From: Mastigias papua
Lineage: Eukaryota > Cnidaria > Scyphozoa > Rhizostomeae > Mastigiidae
DNA length: 64,000 bases
Direction of reading: 5' to 3'
NCBI GenBank assembly: GCA_964019165.1
Contig: OZ025277.1
Location: 4,643,655 to 4,707,654 of the forward strand
In this document: positions 1-11,859 of the stretch, piece by piece
Numbering within the stretch: position 1 is the first letter of the stretch
Layout of the letters: each line of letters opens with the position of its first letter
The notes under the pieces: model-generated
What the model was told of the DNA's origin: nothing
The model's database searches: none
What the model saw: only the letters and a program-made list of their open reading frames with translations
Translations under genes and position numbers: made by a program

Positions 1-1405
1 CACATGAATACATTAGTAACACAATCAGTTCCAAAATGCCTGTTAAAAGTCTTAGGATACTTATATATATATATATCTTATACTATATGCCTTTTGACTA
101 AAACAGCAACCCCCCCCCCCCCACACACACACACTAGTGAGTGGCCATTCTCCCTCAGAATTATATTTGAGTTAAACAGGCTACACTCATAGCAAACAAG
201 CCTCTCAAAATTTCTCTCTCAAATAGTACTCAAGCAAATCTGTCTTTATTTCAACACTGTTTCAAGGAGGGAAGGGATGAATAGCTTTTATGGTCCAATG
301 TATTGCATTTTTCAGTGGGTGCTCCAAGGGCTCTTGGCAACAAATGCAGCTGGAGAGTAGCCATGATCTACAACTGGTGATAAAACCAATTAAATTTCAT
401 AAATTCAAATAAACTTGATCCAGTAATGAGAAAACAGCTAATGGAATGGAGCATAAAGGTTGCCCAATTTTTGTAGCAGACTTTCTCAAAATCTACATTC
501 TAGATATGCATGACTAAGGTCATGATTAATACAAACAGAATCAAACTGTGCACTCTTGTTTTCAAAACTCCTTTGAATTCATTTGCTGGTATTTATCCAT
601 AATACAGGCTACTAATTTGAAGGCATGGGGTTTATTCTACTCTTAACAATACTGATCAATAATCCACCTGCTTCATAATACAGCAAAGCACCAAAATAAC
701 CTTCCATAATCTCATATCTGCTAGAAATGCAATCAGGGCATTTTTACCACAATTAGATACACAAAGTGCAAGATTATCATATATGAAAGCAGATGGTATA
801 GATTGCAATATGACTTATGGGCATGCAAAACACAAATTCCACTTGAAATGATGAGTAACTTGTTAAATAAACTGGTGTATCTCTCAAGGAAACTGTTAAC
901 ATTGTACCTTTTATCTCCATATGCAACTAGCAATAGCAGGCTTTTGTGGGAAGATTATGGTGGGAGTGCCAGCTATCACACACCTAAAACCATCCATGTT
1001 TGTGGAGGTGTGTGTTGGCATCAACACATATTCCCACCAAGCAGTCAACAATAGATCACAGTCATTTCCAAACTTGGCACATGTAATCTGTCATCATTAA
1101 CTATTTATCAGATGCAATGAAGCATTAAGCATATCATAAGGACTGAAATGGTTATATTTTTATATGATGAGGTGACACCTCCTCCAAAAGTGGCAGAAAA
1201 GAAAACAATGAAGACTGAATTCATCATAAAAACCCACAGAACCTACAAGGGCAATGTGCCACTTCAAAATATCAAGGTGTGCAATACCCTGAACACCTGG
1301 GAAGTTGTAGGTGTGTGCCAGGGCATATGTGTGTGATCACACACACACCTTCCCACAATAGCCTGAATAGCAAAACATAGTTTTCATATACATCTGACAA
1401 CATAC
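1..1405. other. Presumed CDC27 intron 3, no gene seen
   Basis: No exon could be matched to the next part of CDC27 here. The stretch holds a short poly-C/(CA) tract at 110-134 and a GTGTGTGATCACACACAC palindrome near 1329-1346. The rest is AT-rich sequence with stops in all frames. Confidence 0.5.
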
Positions 1406-1553
1406 CTTTTCAAGTCACTGCAACACTTTGCCATAAGAAATTTGCAATGGATATTCAGTGGGTTGTGCTTCTGCAGAAGTGCATGGGCTCGTTTAACAGC
1501 ACCACATCGATAATAAGAAGTTGCCAACAAGTGTAATGTTTCATCAGAGGGTG
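1406..1553 (-). CDS. CDC27: CDC27 exon 3
   Basis: The acceptor is CATTTTAG and the donor GTATGT. The 148 nt encode APSDETLHLLATSYYRC through AKCCSDLK, a TPR helix pair of CDC27. It starts by completing the phase-1 codon from exon 2 and ends in phase 2. Confidence 0.92.
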
Positions 1554-4500
1554 CTAAAATGGAATTATTTTGAAACAGAAATAAACTTAACCTCATACAT
1601 ATATATGGTATGAATACTGTCAATGCGCTTATCATCTAGCTTCTTGTAAGGCATCATCTGTTGTTCTACACAAAAATATCACCTATCTATGATTCTGACA
1701 TCACAGTTCAAAAAGGTTTTACTTTTATAAGGCTACATTCTTACCAAATCAAATAAATATTAACTGCAAAAACCATACAACAATGAAAGGAGGTTCCTAA
1801 GGTGCAATCAATGACACACTAAAAGTTTGCTAAAGTCAAATGAAAACTACAAGCACAAAACAAGAATTACTAGCTGGGGAAAGGCCAATGTGGATAATGT
1901 TGCCAGTATGAGCTATTTGAAATTGGGGTGAAAAATTTTAGCTGGGTAAATTCCTGGGGCAAATTGATTTATACTTATAGTGGCCCTAACCTTGATGTAG
2001 AAATGAGAGGAATAATTTATAAATTAGCTCGTGTAGAAGTCATTCCACAAAAAACGAACAATACAGGTAGGACAACCGATCATATCAGTTCCATCGCCAT
2101 GATCAAATACTATTTGAATTTCACTTCAACATACTCCCTATTAGATAAATACAGGCACTTTGATTCACACACTTGATTTGTCACTAGTGCCAGCTCTATC
2201 TAAAATATATATGCAAGTACTAAGGAAAGCTTTCATAATTGAGTGCATAGCACATGCAGAATGTGTTTAGAGGTGCACAACTACTTTACTCATTGAAATG
2301 CCTGTAAATGCAAATGTGCTGTGGCTATTTTCTATTTAAAGTGAACATGAACATTTCTGATTTTCAATGACAAATAAAGAAATACCTAAGTCCATACTTG
2401 TGCAGGCCTTGCAAGGAAAAACACTCAATTGAGCAGACACACCTAAAGCATGCCTTAAAGTATGCATGGATCATGATTTATTGAAAATAACTTCTTTGCT
2501 ATGACCAAAACAGCCTCAGTTCAAAACATCATTTGACCAAACCATCAATAACATGCTTATGTCTGGGTAATTTGAAATTGTCTTCTTACACAGCTGTGTG
2601 TACAAGCATACCCTGCATGCAAATCACACCTTCTAATATCATAACCTGCTTCCTTTTTACATACCATTAAAATATCAAATATTCCTGGATATGAATCCCC
2701 ATTTAATTTGCTTATAATGAGTCCTTTCTATCTACTTTAATTGCATTCCTAGAAGGGGTGCAAAACAAATTCAGGAAGAATCTTGTTGGAAATCACGTTC
2801 ACTTAGGCACACACTTAGTGATGAAAATGCCCATAGTAGCTATGGAAACAAACAACCAAACAGTGTAATGGAATCAGTATTTTCATAGTTACCTATAAAG
2901 AACACAACGTTTTCTAAGAATGGAAGAAAACTTTTCTTTCCTCTGTCTACCAGGAGAAACTTCATAAAGGTACTTATGATAGGCAGAGGTAGCGAAAACT
3001 AGCTTCGGTCATGCTAAAAGAAATTCTCATAGTTGCCTATAAAGAACACAACATTCTCAGAATGGAAGAAAACTTCTGTTTCCTCTATCTACCAGGAGAA
3101 ACTTCATAAAGTTACTGATGATAGGTAGAGGTAGCGAAAATTAGCTTCAGTCAACACTTCTTACCTTCAGCATAAAGCCTTTCAGAGAGGAAAACAGCAT
3201 CTGTATAACAATAATGGTTCAGTGCCTGCCATACTGCTATCTGTAAAATAGAAAAATACTAACTTTAAGCTAAAGACAACTGGATTTCTTGACAATCTGG
3301 ATGCAATGTATAACAAGAAACATTTTATGAATCAGATATGGGTACAAGCAATAAAACCATTAGATCAAGTTATGTCTTCCTGAGCAAAACACTTAGATAT
3401 TTCAGGTCTTTCAATGAATAAACTAGATCTTCATTGCCAATCGGCCAATTGCATGCATGGGGTCATTTGCACATGCTAACCATTCAATTGTGAGAGCTTT
3501 CCTTGATACTTTGCATGTATATTTTTGATAAAGCATGTGTGAGCAAAAAACTGAGTATGTGAACTGAGCTGGGTACATGCCTGCACTCCTGTATGTGATT
3601 GCATATGTCTCATTGAAAGGCCTGATATTTCTATATTGTCTAACATACAAACCAATGGCCTATAACATTACATTTTCAGAATTGCCTCTCTAAAGCAGAC
3701 ATAAGCTAATCTGGGCAACATCCAAGCCTTTTCTTCTGATAAAGAAGATCACCACTGCCTACACAAATGCCTATGTAGAACTAATTTAACAGGAGCTTGA
3801 ACACTCTTGCAAAAATCTGGTGTTGCCTGTATGAGAACCATGTATAGGATTAGTGATCTGTATCTGGCTATATATTTCAGTTCATCTTTTGATTGCTATC
3901 TAACATTTCATACTCTGAAGAGTTTCAGACAAAAGTTTTTCAATATGCCAAAATAATGTTGCCACTTTTTCAAGCTGTAGTGAAGATAATTTGTGTAGCT
4001 TCCAAAGCATTGTGAATTCTGCTCAAGTGCTAGATATGATTTTAGCACAATGAATACCATTTTGAATGGAGAAGAACCTTCAAATAAAGGACAAGTGAGT
4101 GGACGGATCAGACATTAACCATAAGCAACAAGGGTCATCAAATGCAATGACCTAGCATTGTTTTCCACTTTTATTGGCATAGTTCAAATTGCATTTGTAG
4201 TTTTATAGCTTTCAAATTGCATTTCTAGTTTTATAGCTTAATGATTTGATAGAAGAACAAAATAACATTTGTATGGTACAAAAAAGAAATTATATCATGA
4301 AAAGACAGTTATTCATCATCTTAATGTCACAAGACATGTACATTCTCAATGTTGAAGTCTACCTATGCTGGATGTGATGCCTACAAACTAGCTATAACCA
4401 AGTGCTTTGATAAAAAAAGATAAAGAAATTGCAGCTAGACAGAATGAAAACATATTCTCAAAAGTTCTCGAGGCTGCCAGTGAGGAAAATATTTCAACAG

Positions 4501-7060
4501 GTGATCACCCTCCTAAGCTAATTGAAGCATACAATATACCGTCCTGGTGCATTCTTTTCATGAAAAGGTTTTGCAATAGGGAATGGATTCTGATCTATAA
4601 CTACAAAGTCTTTTTCCTATAGCTGCTTATTTTCAAGTGAAAATCAACCTTAAAAATTCTAACACTTTTGACAGGAATTTTAAATAACAATGTTTCAGGT
4701 CTCAATACTCAAAATATTGATGCTACCATCAAAAGAGATACTGAAACATTATAGCATTCATAAATCAATAAATTTTAGCTTCAAAAAGTTGAGAGACAAT
4801 AACATGCTGAAAGCAATAGAAATCCTAGAATCAATATTTTCCAGCTATGGACATTCTGACATTCTGTGGACATTCTGACATTCTGTGGACATTCTGACAT
4901 TCTGTGGACATTCTGACATTCTGTGGACATACAGGCACTTCAATTGCCCCAACTTAAATAATGCATTTAGACTTTTTAAAATGGCTGAGAACACCCTCCA
5001 AGCTTTTTCCTTCCTAGAAAGAACAAAAGCTCCACTTTGTGTCCCACAGGCCAGGAGCTTTATATAAAAATTTCCATTAGCTTTACCCACATGCTACAGA
5101 GCTAACCCACATTCTGATTTAAAAACCATCAATTCTGACTCATAACTATGAGTTCTTTAATTGTTTTCCAGTCCAGCCAATGCACTAAAGGTATGCCTGA
5201 GGAATCAGAACTGCTATTTGTTATGACTCTTGCAGCTCAGTTTTGTAGGTTTGCAATTTTGCATGGGAATAACGCAGGAAGACATGGAAAGGGTGAAAGT
5301 CCTAGTTGAATTATATCATGCAGCAGCATAGGCTAATTGCTTGAGTTGTAACTTGCTATGTTTTCCAGAATGTTTTTAAAGCAGTGAATGGAATCACATT
5401 GTTGTCTCAAAAGTAGTCATTCATTAGATCAGATATCTAATTTCTCTGCCAAGGTTCCATATCAGAATCCCTTAGAAAATCAAGGTTACATAATCTGGAA
5501 ACCCTGTTAAGGAGTTTGATAATTGCCTTCCAGAAATCTTTCATGTTCCCTTTACAAGCAGTTATCTGAGAAGTAGCATATCCTATTGTGACTGGGTATA
5601 AAAAGACTTTGACAATGAGAAATCATAAAATGTTAAGAACCTAGAAGCATAAAACTGTGGGGACATCATGATAATCTATTTCCATGTTTCCTATTCAATT
5701 AACATCCAAAAATCTTACATTAGCAAAGTGTTTAAATGAATTAGGAAGAAAGACTTAAGCAGAAGGGAGATAGGCATTTAATTTTGAGACAGAAAGAAAT
5801 ACTTTTTCCATGTGCAATACATAAATTACAGTATGCAAATGGCACGGTTCTTTCACATGCAATCTCTGTAAAGTGGCCTGTGCAGTAGTGTTTATGTGAA
5901 ATCTCACACACTTTGCAGAGAAGGTTGTGTGATGGCTCTCCTATGCAAAATGGTGAAAAGATGGGCAGCAGGAGCAAATGACCTACCATTGAGGAATATG
6001 CTGAAAGGGTGATCTGATAGCTCAGTTGGTAGATCATTTGCTGTGTAAAGTTGAGGGATGCAAGTACAGATCCTGCCTAAGCCAGTTGTTTTCTCTCACT
6101 TTCACTTAATCCAACCAAAGTTTACAAACAAATGGAAATATCAATAAGCATGCATGCCTTGACATTGTACACTCCCTAGCAAGGAAGAAAATAAATTTTT
6201 CCCTCAATTGCCCATTTTTTCATCTAGTCTAGGTCATACCCATACAAATTGGTCTGGCATTAAAATTCAGCCAAGAATGAACTCTAGTTCAAAATTTCAC
6301 ATAGCAATTGAATATTAATTCTTATTCATTTTTCGTTTTGAAGAATTTGAATTAAATCCTCTTTACTGGAGACATATGGAGCTCAGAATTTCAATGAGCA
6401 ATAAGAGTAATCTCCTAACTCATGATTTACTGCTTTTGCTTAAATTATACTATAATTCGTGCTATGTGACCATTCACATAATATACATGCGCCAAATCTA
6501 AAAAAATATCATCCCCTTCCCATCATTTATGACAGCTGGAATTAAAGGGAGTGGGGGTTTCTAACAGATATATTCTTGTGTATGATTTGGTTGTTCCTGC
6601 ACAACTAACTACACTGGGTAATACTTAAACTAGCTAGTCATTAAACTGACATGGGCCAGATGGTATCAAAGACAAAGATTTGAACGTGTTGGTGAGACAA
6701 AACTATTTTGTAATAGCCTAGGCGATGTCTTCTATGAAACATCAACTTTTTGAGAATGAGTTGTTATTTAACGTGAGCAAAGATAGCTAGGCCACAAAAA
6801 TACAATATATTTCCGATAGTGGGACGTACAAAACCAAGTATGTGCAACATACTATGTTATGTTAGCAATAGGTGGGCTATTTGCATAGACAGTACAATGG
6901 CATTGTCGTGTCTTATACTTCAACAGCTCGAGACTTGTCGGAACTAAATACATATACCATTTTCTGTTGAAAACATTATATTATGTCCAATAAAGATTCA
7001 ACCTCTGAGGACAACAGGTAACACAAGAGTACAAACCTTAATGGGCTCATCTAGAACCAT
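1406..7060 (-). CDS. CDC27: CDC27 / APC3, anaphase-promoting complex TPR subunit (5' part, 3 exons)
   Basis: Three minus-strand exons join in phase: 7037-7060 (8 codons from the ATG), 3165-3240 and 1406-1553. All introns are GT-AG. Together they encode about 82 residues that follow the N-terminus of animal CDC27: exon 2 contains IAVWQALNHYCYTDAVF and exon 3 contains LHLLATSYYRCGAVKRAH and CKFLMAKCCSDL, which are the first TPR-like helices used for homodimerisation. In the known family CDC27 is a scaffold of the APC/C ubiquitin ligase and binds CDC20/CDH1 in mitosis. The last visible donor leaves the reading frame in phase 2, so the gene continues to the left. I found no further exon between 1 and 1405, so the remainder, about nine tenths of the protein, should lie outside the window. 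The start is the ATG at 7060, eight codons before the donor, matching the short N-terminus of known homologues. Confidence 0.9.
2880..3153. repeat. Two-copy tandem duplication (~130 bp units) in CDC27 intron 2
   Basis: 2880-3011 and 3024-3153 are direct repeats at roughly 90% identity by eye. Both run from CATAGTT(A/G)CCTATAAAGAAC to AGCTTC(G/A)GTCA. The second copy ends about 10 bp from the splice donor of CDC27 exon 2. Confidence 0.9.
3165..3240 (-). CDS. CDC27: CDC27 exon 2
   Basis: The acceptor is TTTTACAG and the donor GTAAGAAG. The 76 nt encode residues 9-33 (IAVWQALNHY..., ...FLSERLYAE), the most conserved N-terminal stretch of CDC27. It ends in phase 1. A ~135-bp tandem duplication sits immediately after the donor. 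Confidence 0.92.
3862..3987. repeat. Dispersed repeat, copy 1 (partner at 39338-39467)
   Basis: It shares ATCTGGCTATATATTTC at its left end and a GCTGTA(G/A)TGAAG motif at its right end with 39338-39467. The middle is shared too (CTGA(A/T)GAGT and flanks). It lies in CDC27 intron 1 and is the more degenerate copy. Confidence 0.8.
4182..4238. repeat. 28-bp tandem duplication
   Basis: Two adjacent units of TTCAAATTGCATTT(G/C)TAG followed by TTTTATAGCT, within CDC27 intron 1. Confidence 0.85.
4849..4930. repeat. 19-bp minisatellite, four units
   Basis: Four identical copies of GGACATTCTGACATTCTGT plus the start of a fifth. The unit itself contains ACATTCTG twice, so it probably grew from a shorter repeat. 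It lies in CDC27 intron 1. Confidence 0.95.
6008..6115 (+). mobile_element. tRNA-derived SINE (family 2), degenerate full head
   Basis: It has a pol III A-box-like TAGCTCAGTTGGTAGA and a decayed B box in GCAAGTACAGATCCTG, spaced as in a tRNA. A body with TTTTCTCTCACTTTCACTT follows, and that motif recurs in the copy at 12759-12851. The anticodon arm and T arm are too damaged for a functional tRNA gene. Confidence 0.6.
7037..7060 (-). CDS. CDC27: CDC27 exon 1 (start codon)
   Basis: A 24-nt coding exon reading MVLDEPIK, then a GTTTGT donor. It matches the start of known CDC27 (M-x-V-L-x-E-P-x) and joins exon 2 in phase 0. Such a short exon is easily missed by gene finders. Confidence 0.8.
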
Positions 7061-7402
7061 CTTTGCAGCAGTGTATGCTCGCAAATGCTTTTCAGTCTGC
7101 TAATATAATCAAATTATCAATTCATTCCCATTACTGAAAAAACCGCCTCATTTAACTGCCAATAGGCCTAAAAACAAACGCATGCGCAACTTATCCAAGA
7201 GTGCGCCACCACAATCACAATAAAAGTCAATTACTTACCAACTAAATCCAGAGCTATCACCAATCTTGAACAAAGGAATCCTGTGTCCATCCATATTCAC
7301 AATCCATAATCAAAATCATAATCAAAATCATACATACGTACATGGATATAAACATACAAACACATAAACATACATACATACATATATTTAAATATATATA
7401 AG

Positions 7403-7577
<175 letters not shown>

Positions 7578-8072
7578 TATAGATATAAGTTGCTTTTCCT
7601 ACTTAATTAAAAGTGCTCAACACAGCAGTAGAGCAAAATACATATAAAGAGATTATAGGAAACTAAAAATGCAACATACTCAGTTACGCGACCATCGGTT
7701 TCATGTGGCTTGCACAATCATCAGGCGTAAATATATATATACATATAACAGAACACCCCTATCTTCTGTATATATAGCTATATTGTTATTTTCTCGGTTA
7801 CAATAAAGGATCGTATTACTGAGCGATGAAGAAAGCAGCATGAAACGACAGTAAGTAAAAACCAAGATAATGAGCAATACATGTGCAAACAAGAACGGTA
7901 TTAAAGAGCGTAAAACTTAGCAGCAGAGAGCTATATATATTTGAAATAGTTACCTACAACAGATAGTAACATCGCAAATGACGTGCATAGATAAGTTGAT
8001 AAAGGTTGACTAAAGTCTGCTAATATATAGGAATTTTTTAATATGGAAACCACCCTTTTGCCTGAACCTCAT

Positions 8073-8203
8073 TTCTTCTTAACTTTTCCCGAAATTGAGG
8101 ATGAGATTTTCTTAACTTTTACTGGAATTATGATATTTCCTTAAGATTTTGTTCTTTTGAGCCTCATTTTCTTATAAACTCTGTTTCTATAAAAAAAGAC
8201 GCA
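8073..8203. repeat. Dispersed AT-rich repeat (partner at 54421-54671)
   Basis: It shares AACTTTTCC, then AAATTGAGG(A/C)TGAGATTTTC, then GAGCCTC and TTTTCTTATAAA with 54421-54671. The spacer lengths differ. This is probably a non-autonomous DNA element. Confidence 0.55.
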
Positions 8204-8213
8204 TAGTCACCTA

Positions 8214-8580
8214 ATGAACGATATGAAGACTCAAAAATGCTTGAAAAGAAAAGTCAAGAATAAAATAATCCTGCAAGTAATGACTTATAGTTCAGAAACT
8301 TGGTCAATTACTAATAAACAAATGGAATGGCTAGCAGTAACACAAAGAGATATGAATACCTCAATTGGAAAAGGTACATGTAATCAAACGGTGTCGGACT
8401 GGACACTATGGGAGAATGTAAAATAACAGATGGGCAAAATAAGCACAGAGTCAGAGACACTCAGGAACAAAAGAACTAGAGGACGACCAGCAAAAGACTC
8501 AAAGATGATATTGAGAAAGCAGCAGATGTAACTTGGATGTCAGAAACTACGAACTGAACAAAATGTATGTTGGATTTTCC
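8214..8580 (+). pseudogene. RTE/CR1-like non-LTR retrotransposon, 3' end of reverse transcriptase ORF
   Basis: The frame at 8214-8426 has MTYSSETWSITNKQMEWLAV followed by TQRDMN, the C-terminal signature of RTE-like reverse transcriptases (x-Y-G-x-E-T-W, L-x-x-x-Q-R). A stop follows. After a frameshift the DNA near 8478-8545 reads RGRPAK and then KDDIEKAADVTWM, again typical of this tail. It is broken by stops and frameshifts and is a dead fragment. The trinucleotide array at 8588-8690 fits the microsatellite 3' tail of such elements. Confidence 0.7.
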
Positions 8581-8587
8581 TGAACGA

Positions 8588-8690
8588 CTGATGATGATGA
8601 CGACACGACGACGACGACGACGACGATGACGACGACGACGATGACGACGACGACGACGACGACGTCGATGATGATGATGATGATGATGAT
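8588..8690. repeat. (GAC/GAT)n trinucleotide array
   Basis: About 34 units of GAC and GAT, with GAC in the centre and GAT at both ends. It directly follows the RTE-like fragment. The minus-strand poly-Ser/His/Arg ORFs across it are artefacts. Confidence 0.95.
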
Positions 8691-11561
8691 GCAACATAAA
8701 TATCATTTACAAACTGATGGTTGATATAGATATTTTTTAGTTTTATATCTGTAAGCACCATCGAAATTTGAGAAACTTCCTAAAATGCAGAAGTTCGGTA
8801 CTGTCTGATAAAGCAGAATCAACTTTTGTCATCTTGAAAGTACTTCTTCTTGAATTATCAAAGTATGAAATGTCGAGCACTCCAACAGATGACTTTGAGG
8901 GATTGTTATTTCAGGTTAGAAAGTGATTAACACGGGCCAATTTTGGTCACAATGTACAGCTATAGATTTGGAATTTTGGCTTAAAAATGACCTATTTTTG
9001 AACTTAGGGATATATTGAAAGGTACGGAACCAAACAAGCGTGGCAATAGGAATAGATTTAGTGCAGATATTAAGAACACAGCACTTTGTTTACTCTTGAT
9101 ATATGCAAAAAATAGTGAAACAGGTATTGCTTCAAAGGGACATTGACTCCAAGTTGAAAGCATGGTTTTCTTTAGCTTGTATCACAGTTTTTGAATTGAA
9201 TTGAATTGAATAGACGGTGACATATTCAGGAAAATTGGTTTACAAGGGGCTTTCTAAATTAGCTTGAGATTGTGGGTTTGAAGGGACTTGCATTGAATGA
9301 AAGAAGCGCTATCAACAGTCATAATTTCAATAGTGTCTTCAGACCGCTATTAACTATATAGCACCAATTGATTAATGCGATTAGGCAGTTTTTCTGTATA
9401 AGAAAAAAGAAGGTGGATAGCAAATTTATCGGCTGGGAGGAGATATGAATAAATAAAACGGTCGAATTTTCAGTTGCGTGACAATTATCTGTGGGAGTTC
9501 TGAATGCCACTTTGAGGTGAAATTTGAACCGGCCAGTCGCTTAACTGGAGCTGACCGTGTGCATAAGACAAATAGTTAGTAGTTTTGTATAATGGGAAAA
9601 TGGAAAGGAGAACATCCCTGATGCAATGAGCATTAGCATATTTGGAGTATGGACGTGTTGGAAGATTTTACGGTAATAACACTGTTCAAGGTGGAATATC
9701 AAGAGAATAGAAATTAACCTTAGGTATTCTGTCAGTGCAAAGGGGCTGTCCAAGACAATCAACACCGGACAAGTAAAAATATTAGCTAATCGGTCATTTA
9801 ACCGACCTGATCGCTAATTTAATTAGCAACTGCAACAAACTGATTAAGCCTAACCCTAATCTGATTAAAAGAGCTGTTTGCTCGGGCAAGGTGGCTAAAA
9901 CCTAAAATACAGTTTTACTCGATCAGCTAACTTTACTGTAGGTAAGCTGTTAAACAAACAGCTTTGCGCAAATCCATTTGCATCCATAATGGGGATCAAT
10001 TTGACACTTGAAAATACGCACCTTCTCCTGGCCAATTCCGAATAAAAGCCGTGAATGTAATTGTGTAGTTTTTAATGAGGTGAATAATTGACCAATCATG
10101 TGAACAGAGCTGGGCAGGTGATGCAAAGTAAAGCATATGTCGATGGTTGTTACTCCTGAATGTATATATAGTCGGAAATATTTACTAAATTGGCATTGTT
10201 AGACTGACATCAGGAAGGCCATCAGTACAGTAATCAGCTAAGAGAAACAATACGGTTTGTACTTCTTATTTCAGAAAAACAACATGCTTTCAAGAGTGAC
10301 TGGAAGCACCTGACTGGAAATATAAAAGAAGATGCAATGGCCATCAAGAGTAACAATTAATTGAAGCAAGGCCGATCTGGCATAATACATGCAGTCGTCA
10401 GGGGCTATTGTTATGAGGAAACAATCTCGAAGTAGAAGTAGTTGCGATAGCAAATCTGCTGGGGTTGAAAATTTGTCCTAGTTTTTCCTATCAACAGTGT
10501 ATCAAGAAGAGTTTGAGAGCAACCTACAAAATACTGGAAAGTACAGTGGAAGGAGATTGCTTCAAATGAGCGAATGCTCTATGGAGATTATTTAAAGATA
10601 GCGCAATAAAATCTGTTGGCATCCTCGTAAGTTTCAAGAAGAAGGTTTGTTCTACAACCAAATTCTTTCTTTAGAGATATAAAGAGATATTTTACAAATG
10701 TTGCGTTCTCTTTGCCTTGAGTGGGAAAGAGAATATCTTTGCATTGAAGGCTTCTCTCTCAGCCATACAGAAGTTTGGGAAGGGGGTGTGGCTAGTTAGT
10801 TTGACGACACGAGTCCAAATCACAAATATGCATGTAAATCACGAAACAATTTTGTGCACTGGTGTAATGCAAATTTCTTATAGGAACCGATTTATAAGGA
10901 ACCAGCAAATGGAGGGCAAAAAGTAAGGAGTTTGTTCTTCTAAAGACAGCATCACAGAGGAACTTGTCTAGTTTGGCTGTTTTTATGATTGTAAACAAAT
11001 TGAGAATTAGGCAGCCGGCTTTGTTCATTGCAGCCAAATTCGAGTAATCCATGTGGCAGTGTTTGATAGAAAGGTGAACGATTAACCTTGCAATTCTATA
11101 GTACCCTGTCTTCATTATCAGTTAGCACGCAAAATGTCTTTACAGTATAAGATATGCAGTTAAAGCTAAAGGAGTGTTTAAGGATGTTTACATACTTTTT
11201 TATAAGAATATAGTCTATAAGAATATCAAGGCTGAAAAGCGTTGTGAGTTAAGAACAATTTAAGAATAATGCGAGGCTCAAGATTCATCAAGGCTTGGAT
11301 TTTTTGCTGATTTGAGTTTTTTTTAGAAAACAAAACAAATGTGAGCTTCACTTATCCTGTCTGCAAACTCGTTACACTATAATGCGATTCAGCAACTCTT
11401 TCGGGAGTGCCAGCTACACATTTTGTGTAATAAGAATATAATCTATACGAGTATTAATGCTTAAAATCGTTAAACATTTTAAAGAATATTCTTAGGTTTA
11501 AATTCAAAACCTTGCTAAGAATATTGAGGCTAAGTGAAAAATTAGGTATTCCTATATTAAT

Positions 11562-11576
11562 GCAGTACTAGTACAA
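11562..11576. repeat. SINE target-site duplication, left copy
   Basis: GCAGTACTAGTACAA, identical to 11845-11859 on the other side of the SINE. A perfect 15-bp match implies a fairly recent L1/CR1-type insertion. Confidence 0.92.
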
Positions 11577-11844
11577 TATGATGAAGGTGAGTCCCATGTA
11601 CGATTCCGTATGTTGGGGAAGTGCCCGTTAGAGGGACACTTATCCTGAGCCACCGGCATAGTGAGGTAGGGCGGCCAGTTCCTTTCCTCGCCGCCTTTAG
11701 CTTCCCCAGTGTTACCACCAGGTACCCATTTGCTGCTGGGTGGACAGTGGGCGAGCATCCCAACTATGATCCGAGGGTTCGACTCGAACTATCGATGTTT
11801 TGCTCAGCAGCCAAGCGCTCTAACCACTTGGCCACTCGCCCATC
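11577..11844 (-). mobile_element. tRNA-derived SINE (family 1), full length with 15-bp target-site duplication
   Basis: Read on the minus strand it starts GGGCGAGTGGCCAAGTGG (pol III A box) and has a B box in AGTTCGAGTC. The body contains AAATGGGTACCTGGTGG, GGGGAAGCTAAAGGCGG and CGGGCACTTCCCCAAC. The body recalls the conserved central domain of Meta-type invertebrate SINEs. It is flanked by perfect direct repeats GCAGTACTAGTACAA at 11562-11576 and 11845-11859. Other copies are at 54686-54838 and 60018-60185. Confidence 0.9.
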
Positions 11845-11859
11845 GCAGTACTAGTACAA
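11845..11859. repeat. SINE target-site duplication, right copy
   Basis: GCAGTACTAGTACAA, the pair of 11562-11576. Confidence 0.92.

Larger units (their letters stand above)
3241..7036. other. CDC27: CDC27 intron 1 (~3.8 kb)
   Basis: The stretch between the 8-codon first exon and exon 2. It contains the dispersed repeat at 3862-3987, two small tandem repeats and the tRNA-like SINE at ~6008-6115. A plus-strand ORF at 4407-4622 has no recognisable relatives and is not called. Confidence 0.7.

Noticed and set aside
4407..4622. 71-codon plus-strand ORF in CDC27 intron 1
   Set aside because: No recognised similarity and antisense to a supported gene; likely chance or an unidentifiable repeat fragment.
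4845..5090. 81-codon minus-strand ORF with MSECPQNVR-like repeats
   Set aside because: The repeats are the 19-bp minisatellite; no coding evidence outside it and it sits in a CDC27 intron.
6008..6082. Possible tRNA gene
   Set aside because: Has an A-box-like stretch but the anticodon and T arms do not pair well and SINE body sequence follows; annotated as a SINE instead.
8476..8761. His/Arg- and Ser-rich minus-strand ORFs
   Set aside because: Translations of the (GAC/GAT)n array.
11552..11854. Several 68-77 codon ORFs on both strands
   Set aside because: All lie in the GC-richer SINE at 11577-11844.
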